DNA of 49,240 nt from Actinomycetes bacterium (GTDB lineage: Bacteria; Actinomycetota; Actinomycetes; Propionibacteriales; Propionibacteriaceae), in NCBI GenBank assembly GCA_023392635.1, contig JAEVYS010000036.1, forward strand, positions 1 to 49,240, given 5' to 3'. A model generated the notes under the pieces. The model was given only the letters and a program-made list of their open reading frames with translations, was not told the origin of the DNA and searched no databases. Shown piece by piece: positions 23,521-32,248 of the stretch; position 1 is the first letter of the stretch; each line of letters starts with the position of its first letter. A program made the position numbers and the translations under genes.

Positions 23521-24307
23521 CCGCGTCCAGCGCCTCGGCGAAGTCCCGCAGGACGGACGTGACGGCCTGGGGCTGGTCCGCGTGCACCCAGTGGCCGGCG
23601 TTCGCCACCACGCGCCGCTCGACCGCCGGGAAGAGGCGACGCATGACCGGCTCGTGCTCGGCCCGGACGTAGGTCGAGCGCTCGCCGGTCAGCCAGAGCA
23701 CCGGCCCGGGGTAGCTGACCGCGCCCGGATCGGGCCACCCGCCGATCTCGGCGAGCGAGTCGCCCAGCATCGCGAGGTTCGGCTGCCAGTGCCACCCGCC
23801 CTTGCGCCGCAGGTTCTGCAGCAGGAACAGGCGGACGCTGTCGTCAGGTACCTGCGCGCGCAGCCGCTCGTCCGCCTGCGCCCGGGACTCCAGCGTGGTC
23901 AGGTCGAGGGACCGCATGGCGCGGACCAGGGGGGTGAACGTGTCCACCTGGTCGGAGTGCCCCGGCGCGATGTCCACCACCACCAGGCCGGAGACCAGGG
24001 CGGGGTGGGCGAGGGCGGTGAGCATGGCCACCTTCCCGCCCATCGAGTGGCCGACCAGGATCACCTCGGCCGCCGACCCGAGTCGCAGGTCGATCTCGTC
24101 GGCCACCGCATGCGCCATGCCCGGGTAGCTGAAATGGTCGGTCCAGCCGCTCGCGCCGTGGTCCGGCAGGTCGAACAGCACGCTGGTCCGGTCCTCGGCG
24201 GCGAGGGCCTGGGCGATCCCGGTGAAGTTCCGGCCACGTCCGAACAGCCCGTGGAGGAAGGCGAAACGCGGCCGGCCGGAGCCGACGAGTTCGGTGTGGA
24301 TGCCCAT
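23498..24307 (-). CDS. Alpha/beta-fold hydrolase
   Basis: A 269-residue alpha/beta hydrolase. The oxyanion region is FLHGLFGRGRNF, the nucleophile elbow is VGHSMGGKVAM (Ser), and the late histidine is in NAGHWVHADQP. DLPDHGASGW is typical of the YbfF/esterase subgroup. Substrate unknown; thioester or carboxylester cleavage is likely. The start at 24307 shares one base with the stop of the upstream zinc-ribbon gene (TGATG), so the two are coupled. The end overlaps the cyclophilin gene by 23 nt. Confidence 0.88.
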   Translation of the reverse strand: MGIHTELVGSGRPRFAFLHGLFGRGRNFTGIAQALAAEDRTSVLFDLPDHGASGWTDHFSYPGMAHAVADEIDLRLGSAAEVILVGHSMGGKVAMLTALAHPALVSGLVVVDIAPGHSDQVDTFTPLVRAMRSLDLTTLESRAQADERLRAQVPDDSVRLFLLQNLRRKGGWHWQPNLAMLGDSLAEIGGWPDPGAVSYPGPVLWLTGERSTYVRAEHEPVMRRLFPAVERRVVANAGHWVHADQPQAVTSVLRDFAEALDAVSRRPRP

Positions 24308-24582
24308 CACTGGCGCCGCTGCCAGCAGGAGCCGTGCCAGTGCCTGCGTTCCTCCACGGCCGACGTCGAGCCCAGGCTGGCCTCGCGGGGCCAGGTGACG
24401 ACATGCGCGGTTCCGACGCTGACCTGCCGGTTGCAGCCCGGACAGGTGTAGGTCTTGGTGGCCGAGTCCGCGGGCATCGTCTGCACCATCCACGGCCCGT
24501 CCGTCTTGTGCTCGAGGCGGGCGAACGCGCCCGAGTTCAGTGGCCGGGGCGCACGCAGGTGCTTGGAGGGACGTTTGGCCAT
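24307..24582 (-). CDS. Small zinc-ribbon-like protein
   Basis: A 91-residue basic protein with TYTCPGCNRQVSVGTAHVVTW and a later HWHGSCW, four Cys/His positions suited to one zinc ion. I recognise similar short proteins in Actinobacteria, often labelled ATP/GTP-binding, without a firm function. It leads a two-gene unit with the hydrolase and is divergent from nucS. Confidence 0.75.
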   Translation of the reverse strand: MAKRPSKHLRAPRPLNSGAFARLEHKTDGPWMVQTMPADSATKTYTCPGCNRQVSVGTAHVVTWPREASLGSTSAVEERRHWHGSCWQRRQ

Positions 24583-24589
24583 GGTCCCC

Positions 24590-24595
24590 AGCCTA
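24590..24595 (-). promoter_or_regulatory. Candidate -10 element of the zinc-ribbon gene
   Basis: TAGGCT on the minus strand ends 7 nt before the ATG at 24582; no Shine-Dalgarno sequence lies between. Confidence 0.45.
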
Positions 24596-24635
24596 TGGCC
24601 TCGTTCCCGCGACCAGGATCAGCCGCTTCAGCGTG

Positions 24636-24641
24636 TAGGTT
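24636..24641 (+). promoter_or_regulatory. Candidate -10 element of nucS
   Basis: TAGGTT ends 6 nt before the GTG at 24648, the same layout as at glgE and the adenosyltransferase gene. Confidence 0.5.
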
Positions 24642-24647
24642 GTCCGG

Positions 24648-25355
24648 GTGCGTCTGCTGATTGCCCGCTGCCAGGTCGACTACGCCGGACGGCTCTCCGC
24701 GCATCTGCCGATGGCCACCCGGCTGATCATGGTCAAGGCGGACGGTTCCGTCTCCGTCCACGCCGACGACCGCGCCTACAAGCCGCTCAACTGGATGAGC
24801 GCACCGTGCACACTCCGGATCAGCGCCCCGGCGGCGGGCGACCCGCTGGTCGGCCCGGACGCCGCCTCGCTCAGCGAGGTGTGGGAGGTCCGCAACGCCG
24901 TCGGAGACACGCTCCAGATCGCCATCGGCGAGGTGTTCCACGACTCCCTGCACGACCTCGGGGTCGATCCGGGCCTGCAGAAGGACGGCGTCGAGGCCCA
25001 CCTGCAGGTGCTGCTGGCCGAGAACCCGGCCACCTTCGGCGAGGGCTGGACGCTCGTCCGCCGCGAGCACCCCACCCCGATCGGTCCGGTGGACCTGCTG
25101 TTCCGCGACCACCTGGGCGCCTATGTCGCCGTGGAGGTCAAGCGCCGCGGTGAGATCGACGGGGTGGAGCAGCTCACCCGCTACCTCGCGCTGATGAACG
25201 CCGACCCCCTGCTGGCTCCGGTCCGCGGCGTGTTCGCCGCCCAGCTGATCAAGCCGCAGGCGCGCACGCTCGCCGGCACCCGCGGGATCGACTGCGTGCT
25301 GGTCGACTACGACACCCTTCGCGGACTGGACAACGCCGAGGACCGCCTGTTCTGA
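24648..25355 (+). CDS. nucS: Mismatch-specific endonuclease NucS/EndoMS
   Basis: NucS cleaves both strands around mismatches and provides mutS/mutL-independent mismatch repair in Actinobacteria. The 235-residue protein has the N-terminal dimerisation and DNA-binding domain (MRLLIARCQVDYAGRL) and the PD-(D/E)xK nuclease core with Asp149 (PVDLLF), Glu163 and Lys165 (VEVKRRGEIDGVEQLTRYL). The C-terminus DNAEDRLF resembles the beta-clamp-binding tail of NucS. The GTG start matches the family N-terminus. Confidence 0.95.
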   Translation: MRLLIARCQVDYAGRLSAHLPMATRLIMVKADGSVSVHADDRAYKPLNWMSAPCTLRISAPAAGDPLVGPDAASLSEVWEVRNAVGDTLQIAIGEVFHDSLHDLGVDPGLQKDGVEAHLQVLLAENPATFGEGWTLVRREHPTPIGPVDLLFRDHLGAYVAVEVKRRGEIDGVEQLTRYLALMNADPLLAPVRGVFAAQLIKPQARTLAGTRGIDCVLVDYDTLRGLDNAEDRLF

Positions 25356-25427
25356 CCCTGCTGCACCACACGCCGGGAGTCAGGGTGATGTCGGCGGTTG
25401 GCGCACGCGGTGCGAGGAGGGAGTGGC

Positions 25428-26648
25428 TCAGGTGCGGTCGAGGTGGGGGACCAGGACCTCGCGGTACAGCAGGAGCAGCGCGGCCATCACGGGGATTGCG
25501 AGGACGGCCCCGACGAAGCCGAGCAGGAGGCCGCCGGAGATCGCTGCGAGCATCACCAGCACAGCCGGGATCTGCACCGACTGGGAGAAGATCCGGGGCT
25601 GGATGAAGTAGGCGTCGAACTGCTGGTAGGCCAGGAAGAAGACCAGGGTGATCAGCCCGGTGGTCGGGGAGAACGAGAACGCAACGATCGAGACGATGAC
25701 CATCGAGATCGTGGTGCCGACCAGCGGCACGAAGGCGAACATGCCGACCACCACCGTCAGGGCGAGTGCGTACTGGGTGAGGCCGACGATGTTGAGGAAC
25801 AGGAAGGCGACAGTCATGGCGATCAGGACCACGAGGAACAGCCCCGAGACGTAGCCGCCGACCCGCTTGAAGGTTTCGTTGGCGAGGTACTTCACGCGGG
25901 CCCGTCGCGATGACGGGGCGAGCTGGTAGATGACCTCCTTGATCGCCGGCAACGTCACCAGGAAGTACAGCGTGAGCACGGTGGTGATGATGACGGAGAA
26001 CACCGTGTTGGCGACCACCGCCCCGGCACCCACGAGTCCGCCGAACAGGCCGGAGATGAGCTCACCGGACGTGAGGAAGGTCACCGCGCGGTCGATGACG
26101 TGCCACTGGGCGTCGAGGGCGGCGATCTGCGGATTCTGCCTGAGGTTCTCCAGGTAGCCGGGCGCCTGGAAGAGCAGCCGGTTCACCTGCTCGCTCACCA
26201 CCGGTACCAGCGCCCAGCCGGCCAGCACGATCAGGCCGATCAGCCCCAACGCCACGAGGAGCACGGCCACGCCGCGCCGGACGCCGTGGTGATGCAGCCA
26301 CTCGACCGCGGGGTTGAGCCCGAGGGCGATCGCCAGCGACAACATGACCAGCACGATGACCGTGCGCAGCGACACGACCAGCGAGACCAGGCCGAAGGCG
26401 GTCATGCCGCCGATGGCGAGGAAGAACCCGATCTGGAACGGGTTGCGGTCCAGTAGCGAAATGCGGTGCTCGCGAGTGGTGGCGAAGCCGTCGCTGGGGT
26501 CGGGCGGAGTCGGCTGGGTGGTGCGGCGCCACTTGCGCAGCCAGCTGCGGGTCGGCGGAGGGCTTGGTGGGGTCGTCGCCGAGGTGGGCGTGCGGACCGC
26601 CGGCGCCGTCGACGGCTGCGTGTGCTGCTCCGGTTCTGCCGTGGTCAC
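25428..26648 (-). CDS. AI-2E family transporter (membrane permease)
   Basis: A 406-residue protein with a Pro/Thr-rich cytosolic N-terminus of about 65 residues and seven to eight membrane helices. It has the family's LAIALGLNPAVEWL block, the long soluble segment between the early helices (VNRLLFQAPGYLENLRQN), and the C-terminal AFVPLVGTTIS and AYQQFDAYFIQPRI regions. Family members export small molecules or exchange ions; the substrate is unknown here. It starts 4 nt inside the upstream DivIVA-like gene (ATGA). Confidence 0.9.
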   Translation of the reverse strand: MTTAEPEQHTQPSTAPAVRTPTSATTPPSPPPTRSWLRKWRRTTQPTPPDPSDGFATTREHRISLLDRNPFQIGFFLAIGGMTAFGLVSLVVSLRTVIVLVMLSLAIALGLNPAVEWLHHHGVRRGVAVLLVALGLIGLIVLAGWALVPVVSEQVNRLLFQAPGYLENLRQNPQIAALDAQWHVIDRAVTFLTSGELISGLFGGLVGAGAVVANTVFSVIITTVLTLYFLVTLPAIKEVIYQLAPSSRRARVKYLANETFKRVGGYVSGLFLVVLIAMTVAFLFLNIVGLTQYALALTVVVGMFAFVPLVGTTISMVIVSIVAFSFSPTTGLITLVFFLAYQQFDAYFIQPRIFSQSVQIPAVLVMLAAISGGLLLGFVGAVLAIPVMAALLLLYREVLVPHLDRT

Positions 26649-27673
26649 TGGGCAGGATCCCCGTCCCCGTAGTCGACGGCGCTGGCGCCGGCGAGGGCCG
26701 AGAGCTCCCCGAGCTGGGCGACGATCGCCTTGCGCCGCCCGATCAGCTGGGCGATCTCGGCCTCGAGCCGCCCCTTGGCCTCCTCGGCCTCCCGCAGCAG
26801 GTCGGCGCGACGTGCCTTGGCCTCCGCCTCCGCGGCAGCGGTGATGCGCTCGGCCTCCGCCCTCGCCGCCGCGGTGATCTGGGCGGCCTCCGCGTGCGCA
26901 GCCTGGCGCCGCTGGTCCCAGGTGACGGCGTCGGACTCGAGCCGGGCGGCGTACTCGGCCGACTGGCGGCGGGCCTGCTCCTGCAGTTGCTCCACCTCGG
27001 CCGCGGCCGCCTCGTGCGCGGCCTTGACCTCGGCGAGGGCTGCCTCGCGCTGTGCCACGATGCCGAGCCGGTGCTCGGCGGACTCGCGCTCCGCCGCGAC
27101 CAGCACGGCCTCGGCGTCGAGCCGCGACTGCTCCGCGATGACCTTCGCGCGGGTCTCCGCCTCGTGGAGCACCTCGGCGGCCGCACGCTCCGCGAACGCC
27201 CGGACGGCTGCCGCCTCGTCCTTGGCTGCCTGGAGCTCTGCGGCGGTCTGCTCGCTCAACCGCTGGCGCAGGGCGGCCAGTTCCTCGGTGGAGGTGGCCC
27301 GGGCAGTGTCGAGTGCGAGCCGGGCCTCGGCGGCGCTCCGCTCGGCGTCCGCATGCGCCTGGGCGAGGATCTGGCGAGCCCGGTGCTCGGCGGACGTGAC
27401 CAGCTCCTCCGCCTGCGACTCGGCGATCTTGAGCAGCCCGCGGGTGTGCCCGCCGAGCTTCGCGAAGTCGGTGTCGTGCGCGCGCGTGTTGGCCTCGGCG
27501 AGCTGGCGCTGCTGGTGGCGGACCTGGGCCTTGGCGCGGGCGAGCTGCGCCTCGACGTCGCGGACGTAGGCGTCGACGGCGCCGCGATCGTAGCCGCGGA
27601 GGGTCTGGGGGAAGTTGCCCACCGCAGAGGCGGTCTCGTCGAACAGCTCCAGGCCCCGAGTCACGTCGCTCAT
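26645..27673 (-). CDS. DivIVA-like coiled-coil protein
   Basis: A 342-residue protein. Its N-terminus (FPQTLRGYDRGAVDAYVRDVEAQL, about residues 21-44) is a DivIVA-type lipid-binding and dimerisation segment. Almost all the rest is Ala/Glu/Arg-rich coiled coil, as in actinobacterial cytoskeletal proteins such as Scy or FilP. A role in cell-pole or growth-zone organisation is inferred. The start has the Shine-Dalgarno sequence GAAAGGGG and a -10 TAGCAT at 27705-27710. It overlaps the downstream transporter gene by 4 nt. Confidence 0.8.
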   Translation of the reverse strand: MSDVTRGLELFDETASAVGNFPQTLRGYDRGAVDAYVRDVEAQLARAKAQVRHQQRQLAEANTRAHDTDFAKLGGHTRGLLKIAESQAEELVTSAEHRARQILAQAHADAERSAAEARLALDTARATSTEELAALRQRLSEQTAAELQAAKDEAAAVRAFAERAAAEVLHEAETRAKVIAEQSRLDAEAVLVAAERESAEHRLGIVAQREAALAEVKAAHEAAAAEVEQLQEQARRQSAEYAARLESDAVTWDQRRQAAHAEAAQITAAARAEAERITAAAEAEAKARRADLLREAEEAKGRLEAEIAQLIGRRKAIVAQLGELSALAGASAVDYGDGDPAQ

Positions 27674-27704
27674 GTTCGTCGCCCCTTTCGCCCGTCCGGG
27701 ATCG

Positions 27705-27710
27705 ATGCTA
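27705..27710 (-). promoter_or_regulatory. Candidate -10 element of the DivIVA-like gene
   Basis: TAGCAT on the minus strand; the leader would be about 25 nt and contains the Shine-Dalgarno sequence. It abuts the foot of the hairpin at 27710-27741. Confidence 0.4.
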
Positions 27711-27741
27711 CTGGCCCGGTACCCACCGGTGCCGGGCCAGT
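27710..27741 (-). terminator. Hairpin terminator after methylmalonyl-CoA epimerase
   Basis: A 14-bp stem with one G-T pair (arms 27710-27723 and 27728-27741) and a 4-nt loop, 17 nt past the epimerase stop. There is no T-run, as is common for actinobacterial hairpins. Confidence 0.65.
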
Positions 27742-27758
27742 CCCACGCGTGCGGGCAA

Positions 27759-28208
27759 TCAGTGGGCGGACGCGGCCGGCTCCACGATCTCGAGCAGGAT
27801 GCCGCCGGTGCTCTTCGGGTGCGCGAAGTTGATGCGCGAGCCGCCGGTGCCGATCTTGGGGGTGTCGTAGAGCAGGGTCACGCCGCGGTCGCGCAGCGTG
27901 GCGCTGGCCACGTCGATGTCGGCCACGCGGTAGCAGACCTGCTGGACGCCGCCGCGGCCACCGTTGCGCTCGAGCCACTTGGCGATGGTGCTGTTCTCGT
28001 TCAGCGGCGCGAGCAACTGGACCTGGGCGTTCTCCGCGCCCTGGTCGCCGGTGCCGAGCATGGCCTCCTCGACGCCCTGCTCCTCGTTGATCTCGCGGTG
28101 GAGCACGCGCCAGCCGAAGACCTCGGTGTGCAGCTTGATGGCGTCGTCAAGGTTGGGGACGGCATAGCCGACGTGGTCGATACAGATGAAGACATCGTCG
28201 TTGTTCAT
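27759..28208 (-). CDS. mce: Methylmalonyl-CoA epimerase
   Basis: Interconverts (R)- and (S)-methylmalonyl-CoA between the B12-dependent mutase and propionyl-CoA steps. The 149-residue protein is a vicinal-oxygen-chelate fold. It closely follows the P. shermanii enzyme: DVFICIDHVGYAVPN, FGWRVLHREINEEQGVEE, VQLLAPLNENSTIAKWLERN, TLRDRGVTLLYDTPKIGTGG and RINFAHPKSTGGILLEI. The metal ligands expected from the family (first His in IDHVGY, the Gln in VQLLAP, His in NFAHPK, Glu in LLEIVE) are present. TAGTCT lies 6 nt before the ATG. Confidence 0.96.
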   Translation of the reverse strand: MNNDDVFICIDHVGYAVPNLDDAIKLHTEVFGWRVLHREINEEQGVEEAMLGTGDQGAENAQVQLLAPLNENSTIAKWLERNGGRGGVQQVCYRVADIDVASATLRDRGVTLLYDTPKIGTGGSRINFAHPKSTGGILLEIVEPAASAH

Positions 28209-28214
28209 GGCAGC

Positions 28215-28220
28215 AGACTA
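28215..28220 (-). promoter_or_regulatory. Candidate -10 element of mce
   Basis: TAGTCT on the minus strand ends 6 nt before the ATG at 28208, in the 22-nt gap after pgm. This suggests mce has its own leaderless promoter besides any read-through from pgm. Confidence 0.45.
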
Positions 28221-28230
28221 TTCCCGTTGG

Positions 28231-29859
28231 TCAGGCCAATACCCCGTCGACCACCTGTTTGGCCTCCTGCTGCACCTGTGCTAGGTGCTCGGGCCCCTTG
28301 AGCGATTCGGCGTAGATCTTGTAGACGTTCTCCGTGCCGGACGGGCGCGCGGCGAACCACGCCGACGCGGTGGTCACCTTCAGCCCGCCGATCGCCGCGC
28401 CGTTGCCGGGCGCGTGGGTGAGGGTGGCGGTGATCGGCTCCCCGGCGAGTTCGGTCGCCGTCACGTCCGAGGCGCTCAGCTTGGCCAGCTTCGCCTTCTG
28501 CTCACGGGTTGCTGGGGCGTCCACCCTGGCGTAGCTGGACGCCCCGAACCGGGATTCCAGTTCGGCGTAGTGCTGGCTCGGGGACCTGCCGGTGACCGCC
28601 GTGATCTCGCTCGCCAGCAGGGCCAGCAGGATGCCGTCCTTGTCGGTGGTCCAGGTGGAGCCGTCCCTGGCCAGGAACGAGGCTCCGGCCGACTCCTCGC
28701 CGCCGAACCCGAGGTCGCCGGTCATCAGGCCGGGCACGAACCATTTGAAGCCCACGGGCACCTCGACGAGGCGTCGACCCAGGTCCGCGGCCACCTTGTC
28801 GATCAGCGAGGACGAGACCAGGGTCTTGCCGACACCGGCGTCCGCGCGCCAGTCGGGACGGTGGCTGTACAGGTACTGGATCGCGACCGCGAGGTACGCG
28901 TTGGGGTTCATCAGGCCGGCGTCGGGGGTGACGATGCCGTGCCGATCGGAGTCGGCGTCGTTGCCGGTCGAGATGTCGAACCGGTCGCGGTTCGCGATCA
29001 GGCTCGCCATGGCGTAGGGCGAGGAGCAGTCCATGCGGATCTTGCCGTCCCAGTCCAGCGTCATGAACCGCCACGTCGGGTCCACCTCGGCGTTGATCAC
29101 GGTGAGGTCGACGCCCAGCCGGTCGCCGATGTACTGCCAGTACTGCACCGACGCGCCGCCGAGGGGGTCGGCACCGATGTGGACCCCTGCGGAGCCGATC
29201 GCGTCGATGTCCAGGACGTTGCGCAGGTCCTCGCAGTAGGCACCGAGGTAGTCCACGCGGGTCACGTCGGCGGCCGCGCGCTCGTACGGCGTCCGCTTGA
29301 TCGACGAGGGGTCGCGGAGCAGTTCGTTGGCCCGGGACGCGATCCAGCCGGTGGCGTCGGTGTCCGCCGGCCCGCCGTGCGGCGGGTTGTACTTGAAGCC
29401 GCCGTCGCGCGGGGGGTTGTGCGACGGGGTGACCACGATCCCGTCGGCCCGGGGACCCTCGTGGTCCCGGTTGTAGACGATGATCGCGCGGGAGACGGCG
29501 GGCGTCGGCGTCCAGTCCTCGTCCCGCTCGGCGCGGATGGTGACCCCGAAGGCGTGCAGCACCTCGATCGCCGTGCGCCAGGCGGGCCCGGAGAGGGCGT
29601 GGGTGTCCTTGCCGATGAACAGCGGACCCATGATGCCCTGCCCGGCCCGGTACTCGACGATCGCCTGGGTGGTGGCGGCGATGTGGGCGTCGTTGAAGGC
29701 GGTGTCGAGACTGGAGCCGCGGTGGCCGGACGTTCCGAACACGACCTGCTGGTCGGGGTCGTCCGGGTCGGGCACGAGGTCGTAGTAGGCGCCGACCAGC
29801 GCATCGACGTCGATCAGGTCCTGGGGCAGTGCCACCTGCCCGGCGCGTTCGTGAGCCAT
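28231..29859 (-). CDS. pgm: Phosphoglucomutase (alpha-D-glucose-phosphate specific)
   Basis: Interconverts glucose 1-phosphate and glucose 6-phosphate, feeding alpha-glucan and cell-wall sugar nucleotides. The 542-residue protein matches the length of bacterial Pgm. It has VVFGTSGHRGSS at the N-terminus, the catalytic phosphoserine loop TPSHNPPRDGGFKYNPPHGG, the metal loop GNDADSDRHGIV, and the sugar-specificity loop GFGGEESAGASF. The phosphate-binding loop is ARPSGTENVYKIYAES. The start at MAHERAGQVALPQDL is chosen over upstream in-frame codons by family length; CAAGAT lies 6 nt before it. Confidence 0.95.
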   Translation of the reverse strand: MAHERAGQVALPQDLIDVDALVGAYYDLVPDPDDPDQQVVFGTSGHRGSSLDTAFNDAHIAATTQAIVEYRAGQGIMGPLFIGKDTHALSGPAWRTAIEVLHAFGVTIRAERDEDWTPTPAVSRAIIVYNRDHEGPRADGIVVTPSHNPPRDGGFKYNPPHGGPADTDATGWIASRANELLRDPSSIKRTPYERAAADVTRVDYLGAYCEDLRNVLDIDAIGSAGVHIGADPLGGASVQYWQYIGDRLGVDLTVINAEVDPTWRFMTLDWDGKIRMDCSSPYAMASLIANRDRFDISTGNDADSDRHGIVTPDAGLMNPNAYLAVAIQYLYSHRPDWRADAGVGKTLVSSSLIDKVAADLGRRLVEVPVGFKWFVPGLMTGDLGFGGEESAGASFLARDGSTWTTDKDGILLALLASEITAVTGRSPSQHYAELESRFGASSYARVDAPATREQKAKLAKLSASDVTATELAGEPITATLTHAPGNGAAIGGLKVTTASAWFAARPSGTENVYKIYAESLKGPEHLAQVQQEAKQVVDGVLA

Positions 29860-29947
29860 GGGCCCATCTTGCCCTCCTGCCACCCCGGGTGGGGAGGCGG
29901 TGGCAACATTCGCCCTGCTTCTGGACAGGCTGGCAGAATGCATTCTC

Positions 29948-30835
29948 GTGACTCCTGCAGGCTTCAACCCTTCCCGCGCCATGGACCTGTCCGGCATCGT
30001 TGCGGCGGCGAAGGCCCCGCCGCCCCCTCCCGGCGCCACCTACGTCCTCGACATCGACGAGAAGACCTTCGAGGCCGTCTTGTCCCAGTCGGTGCGCTAC
30101 CCGGTGGTCCTCGAGCTGTACTCGCCGCGCGCGAACGCCCAGTCGCTGTCCGAAGCGCTGGCCGAACTGGCCAATGAAGCCGGTGGCGCGTACCTGCTGG
30201 CCCGGGTGAACGTGGACACCAGCCCCCAGATCGCCCAGGCGTTCGGGATCCAGGCGGTGCCCGCGGTGCTCGGCGTTGTTGGCGGGCAGCTCGCCCCCCT
30301 GTTCCAGGGGACCAAGAGCAAGGAGGAGGCCGGCGCCTACATCGCCCAGCTGATGCAGGCGGCCGCAGCCAACGGCATCGTCGGACGGGCGGAGCCGGTC
30401 AGCATCGACGCCGACGCCGGCCCCGACCCCCGGTTCGCGGCGGCGGACGCGGCGCTGGCCGAGGGCAACTTCGCGCTGGCCGTCGAGGAGTTCGACAGGT
30501 TGCTCGCCGCCGCGCCCAACGACCCGGAGGCGAGGGCCGGCCGCGCACAGGCCGCCCTGCTCGCCCGTCTCGGTACGTCCGACCCCGCGGAGGTGCTCGC
30601 GCGGGCCGCCGCCGCGCCGACCGACGTCCAGGCACAGTTCGACGCCGCGGATGCCGAGTTGATGGGTGGCGCCACCCCACTGGCCTTCGCCCGCCTGATC
30701 GAGCTGATCCGCAACACCTCCGGCGCGGAGCGGGAATCGGTCCGCGTGCGCCTGCTCGAGCTCTTCGAGACGGTGGGTCCGTCCGATCCCGCCGTCCTCA
30801 AGGCCCGTCGCGACCTGATGAGCGCCCTGTTCTGA
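29948..30835 (+). CDS. Thioredoxin-like/TPR co-chaperone (YbbN/CnoX-like)
   Basis: The 295-residue protein has a thioredoxin-fold domain (about residues 30-140: VVLELYSPRANAQS, LARVNVDTSPQIAQAFGIQAVPAVLGVVGG) and a C-terminal TPR-like helical domain (AADAALAEGNFALAVEEFDRLL). The CxxC motif is missing (SPRAN occupies that place), so it is not a redox enzyme. YbbN relatives hold unfolded proteins and hand them to chaperones. The GTG at 29948 is preferred; CAGAAT lies 8 nt upstream. It is divergent from pgm. Confidence 0.85.
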   Translation: MTPAGFNPSRAMDLSGIVAAAKAPPPPPGATYVLDIDEKTFEAVLSQSVRYPVVLELYSPRANAQSLSEALAELANEAGGAYLLARVNVDTSPQIAQAFGIQAVPAVLGVVGGQLAPLFQGTKSKEEAGAYIAQLMQAAAANGIVGRAEPVSIDADAGPDPRFAAADAALAEGNFALAVEEFDRLLAAAPNDPEARAGRAQAALLARLGTSDPAEVLARAAAAPTDVQAQFDAADAELMGGATPLAFARLIELIRNTSGAERESVRVRLLELFETVGPSDPAVLKARRDLMSALF

Positions 30836-30858
30836 TCCCTGTCCGCCCCGGCAGCGGA

Positions 30859-30864
30859 TAGCGT
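30859..30864 (+). promoter_or_regulatory. Candidate -10 element, leaderless start of toroid gene 1
   Basis: TAGCGT ends 6 nt before the ATG at 30871. Confidence 0.45.
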
Positions 30865-30870
30865 GGCCCG

Positions 30871-31845
30871 ATGGCACCTGGAACCCGTGTGACCGAGTGG
30901 CTGCTCGACGCCGATCCCGCCCTGCGCTGGCAGGTGCAGCGCGACCTGCTCGGCCTGCCCGAAGCGGCGTGGCGTACGACGCGTGCCCTGGTCGAGACGG
31001 AGGGCTGGGGGGCTCGACTGCTGGCCCTGGAGGACGCCGACGGCCAATGGGACGGCGCGGCGTTCTGGCCCGCAGGCTTCACGGAGGAGGAGTGGCGCCG
31101 CGACGGCCAGCCCTGGACAGCGACCTGCTGGACACTGTTCCAGCTGCGCGAGTTCGGGCTCGAGCCGTCCAGCGCGAGCGCGCGCCGCGCGGTGGCACTG
31201 GTCGGCGAGAACTGCCGGTGGGAGGAGGGGGACCAGCTCTTCTGGGACGGTGAGGTCGAGGAGTGCATCAACGGCCGGACCGTGGCGATCGGCTGCTACT
31301 TCGGGGTGGACATGGCCCCCCTCGTCGAACGCCTGGTCGGTGAACGGCTCGAGGACGGCGGGTGGAACTGCGAGCGCGCGAACGGCTCGGTGCGGTCGTC
31401 GTTCGACACCACGATCAACGTGCTGGAGGGCCTGCTCGAGTACGAGCGGGTCACGGGCGGTACGGACGCGTCGCGGCGGGCGAGGGCGGCCGGGGAGGAG
31501 TACCTCCTCACGCGTGCCCTCTTCCGACGGCTCGGGACGGGCGAGCCCGCCGACCAGCGCTATCTCCGTCTCCTGCATCCGAGCCGCTGGCGTTACGACA
31601 TCCTGCGCGGCCTCGACCACTTCCGGACGGCGTCCCTGCTCACGGGCTCGGCACCGGACCCTCGGCTCGCGGAGGCCGTCGAGCTCCTTCGCGGGCGGGC
31701 GCTCGATGGACGTTGGGCGCTGGACTGGGACCTGCGGGGGCGCGTCTGGTTCCCCCTCGACGACGGCGTGGGACGTCCCTCCCGCTGGCTCACGCTCCGG
31801 GCGCAGCGCGTCCTCGACTGGTGGGACGCGGCGCGCACCGGATGA
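30871..31845 (+). CDS. Alpha/alpha-toroid protein, squalene-cyclase/prenyltransferase-like (paralogue 1)
   Basis: A 324-residue soluble protein built of helical repeats of the terpenoid-cyclase/prenyltransferase toroid type. Marks are RVTEWLLDADPALRWQVQRDLLG at the N-terminus, DGGWNCERANGSVRSSFDTT, INVLEGLLEYE, LLHPSRWRYDILRGLDHF and GRPSRWLTLRAQRVLDWWD. It lacks the DxDD or QW repeats of true squalene-hopene cyclases, so catalytic function is not assigned. A second copy of the family lies at 36839-37849. Both share the NCE(R) and RWxYDxLRxLD blocks. Confidence 0.75.
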   Translation: MAPGTRVTEWLLDADPALRWQVQRDLLGLPEAAWRTTRALVETEGWGARLLALEDADGQWDGAAFWPAGFTEEEWRRDGQPWTATCWTLFQLREFGLEPSSASARRAVALVGENCRWEEGDQLFWDGEVEECINGRTVAIGCYFGVDMAPLVERLVGERLEDGGWNCERANGSVRSSFDTTINVLEGLLEYERVTGGTDASRRARAAGEEYLLTRALFRRLGTGEPADQRYLRLLHPSRWRYDILRGLDHFRTASLLTGSAPDPRLAEAVELLRGRALDGRWALDWDLRGRVWFPLDDGVGRPSRWLTLRAQRVLDWWDAARTG

Positions 31846-31879
31846 GCGGGGGCCGCCGGGTCGCGGTCGTCGGGACGGT

Positions 31880-31914
31880 CACCCGGCCGATGCGTAAGGC
31901 TCACCGGCCGGGTG
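31880..31914. terminator. Candidate bidirectional hairpin terminator
   Basis: A 10-bp stem CACCCGGCCG/CGGCCGGGTG (31880-31889, 31905-31914) with a 15-nt loop lies between two convergent genes. There is no T-run. Confidence 0.45.
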
Positions 31915-31927
31915 TCGCGAACCCTGG

Positions 31928-32248
31928 CTACGCGAAGACGCCGAGCTTTCCGAACTTCTCGGCGAGCAGGTAGTAGACGGTGGCACGGCTCTTCGTGCGG
32001 TCGTCCTTGAGGCGCGCCACGACGTCGGCGATGCCCGCGTCGAGGGCGGCGTCGTCGAGGGTGAGGCCGAGCTTGCCCTTGAGGAACTTCTCGCGGACGG
32101 TCTCGAGCTCCTTGGGGTCGCTCGCCGCGACGTTCGCCGAGTCGCGGTTGCTGAGCACGAGCCGGTAGGTCGACAACAGCTTCGCGACCACTGCGTCGTC
32201 AGCGTTCGGAGCGTACTTCTTGATGTCTGCGGCCCAATCGGTAGCCAT
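31928..32248 (-). CDS. DUF2853 family protein
   Basis: A 106-residue all-helical protein matching DUF2853: ADIKKYAPNADDAVVAKL, ELETVREKFLKGKLGL, LDAGIADVVARLKDD and RATVYYLLAEKFGKL. Function unknown. The start at MATDWAAD is set by AAGGAG upstream and by the family length. TAGCGT at 32301-32306 on the minus strand is a possible -10, giving a leader of about 50 nt. Confidence 0.88.
   Translation of the reverse strand: MATDWAADIKKYAPNADDAVVAKLLSTYRLVLSNRDSANVAASDPKELETVREKFLKGKLGLTLDDAALDAGIADVVARLKDDRTKSRATVYYLLAEKFGKLGVFA

Noticed and set aside
26564..27832. Plus-strand frames opposite the DivIVA-like gene
   Set aside because: Low-complexity Ala/Ser/Leu-rich translation mirrors the repetitive coiled-coil codons on the other strand; no start signal or family match.
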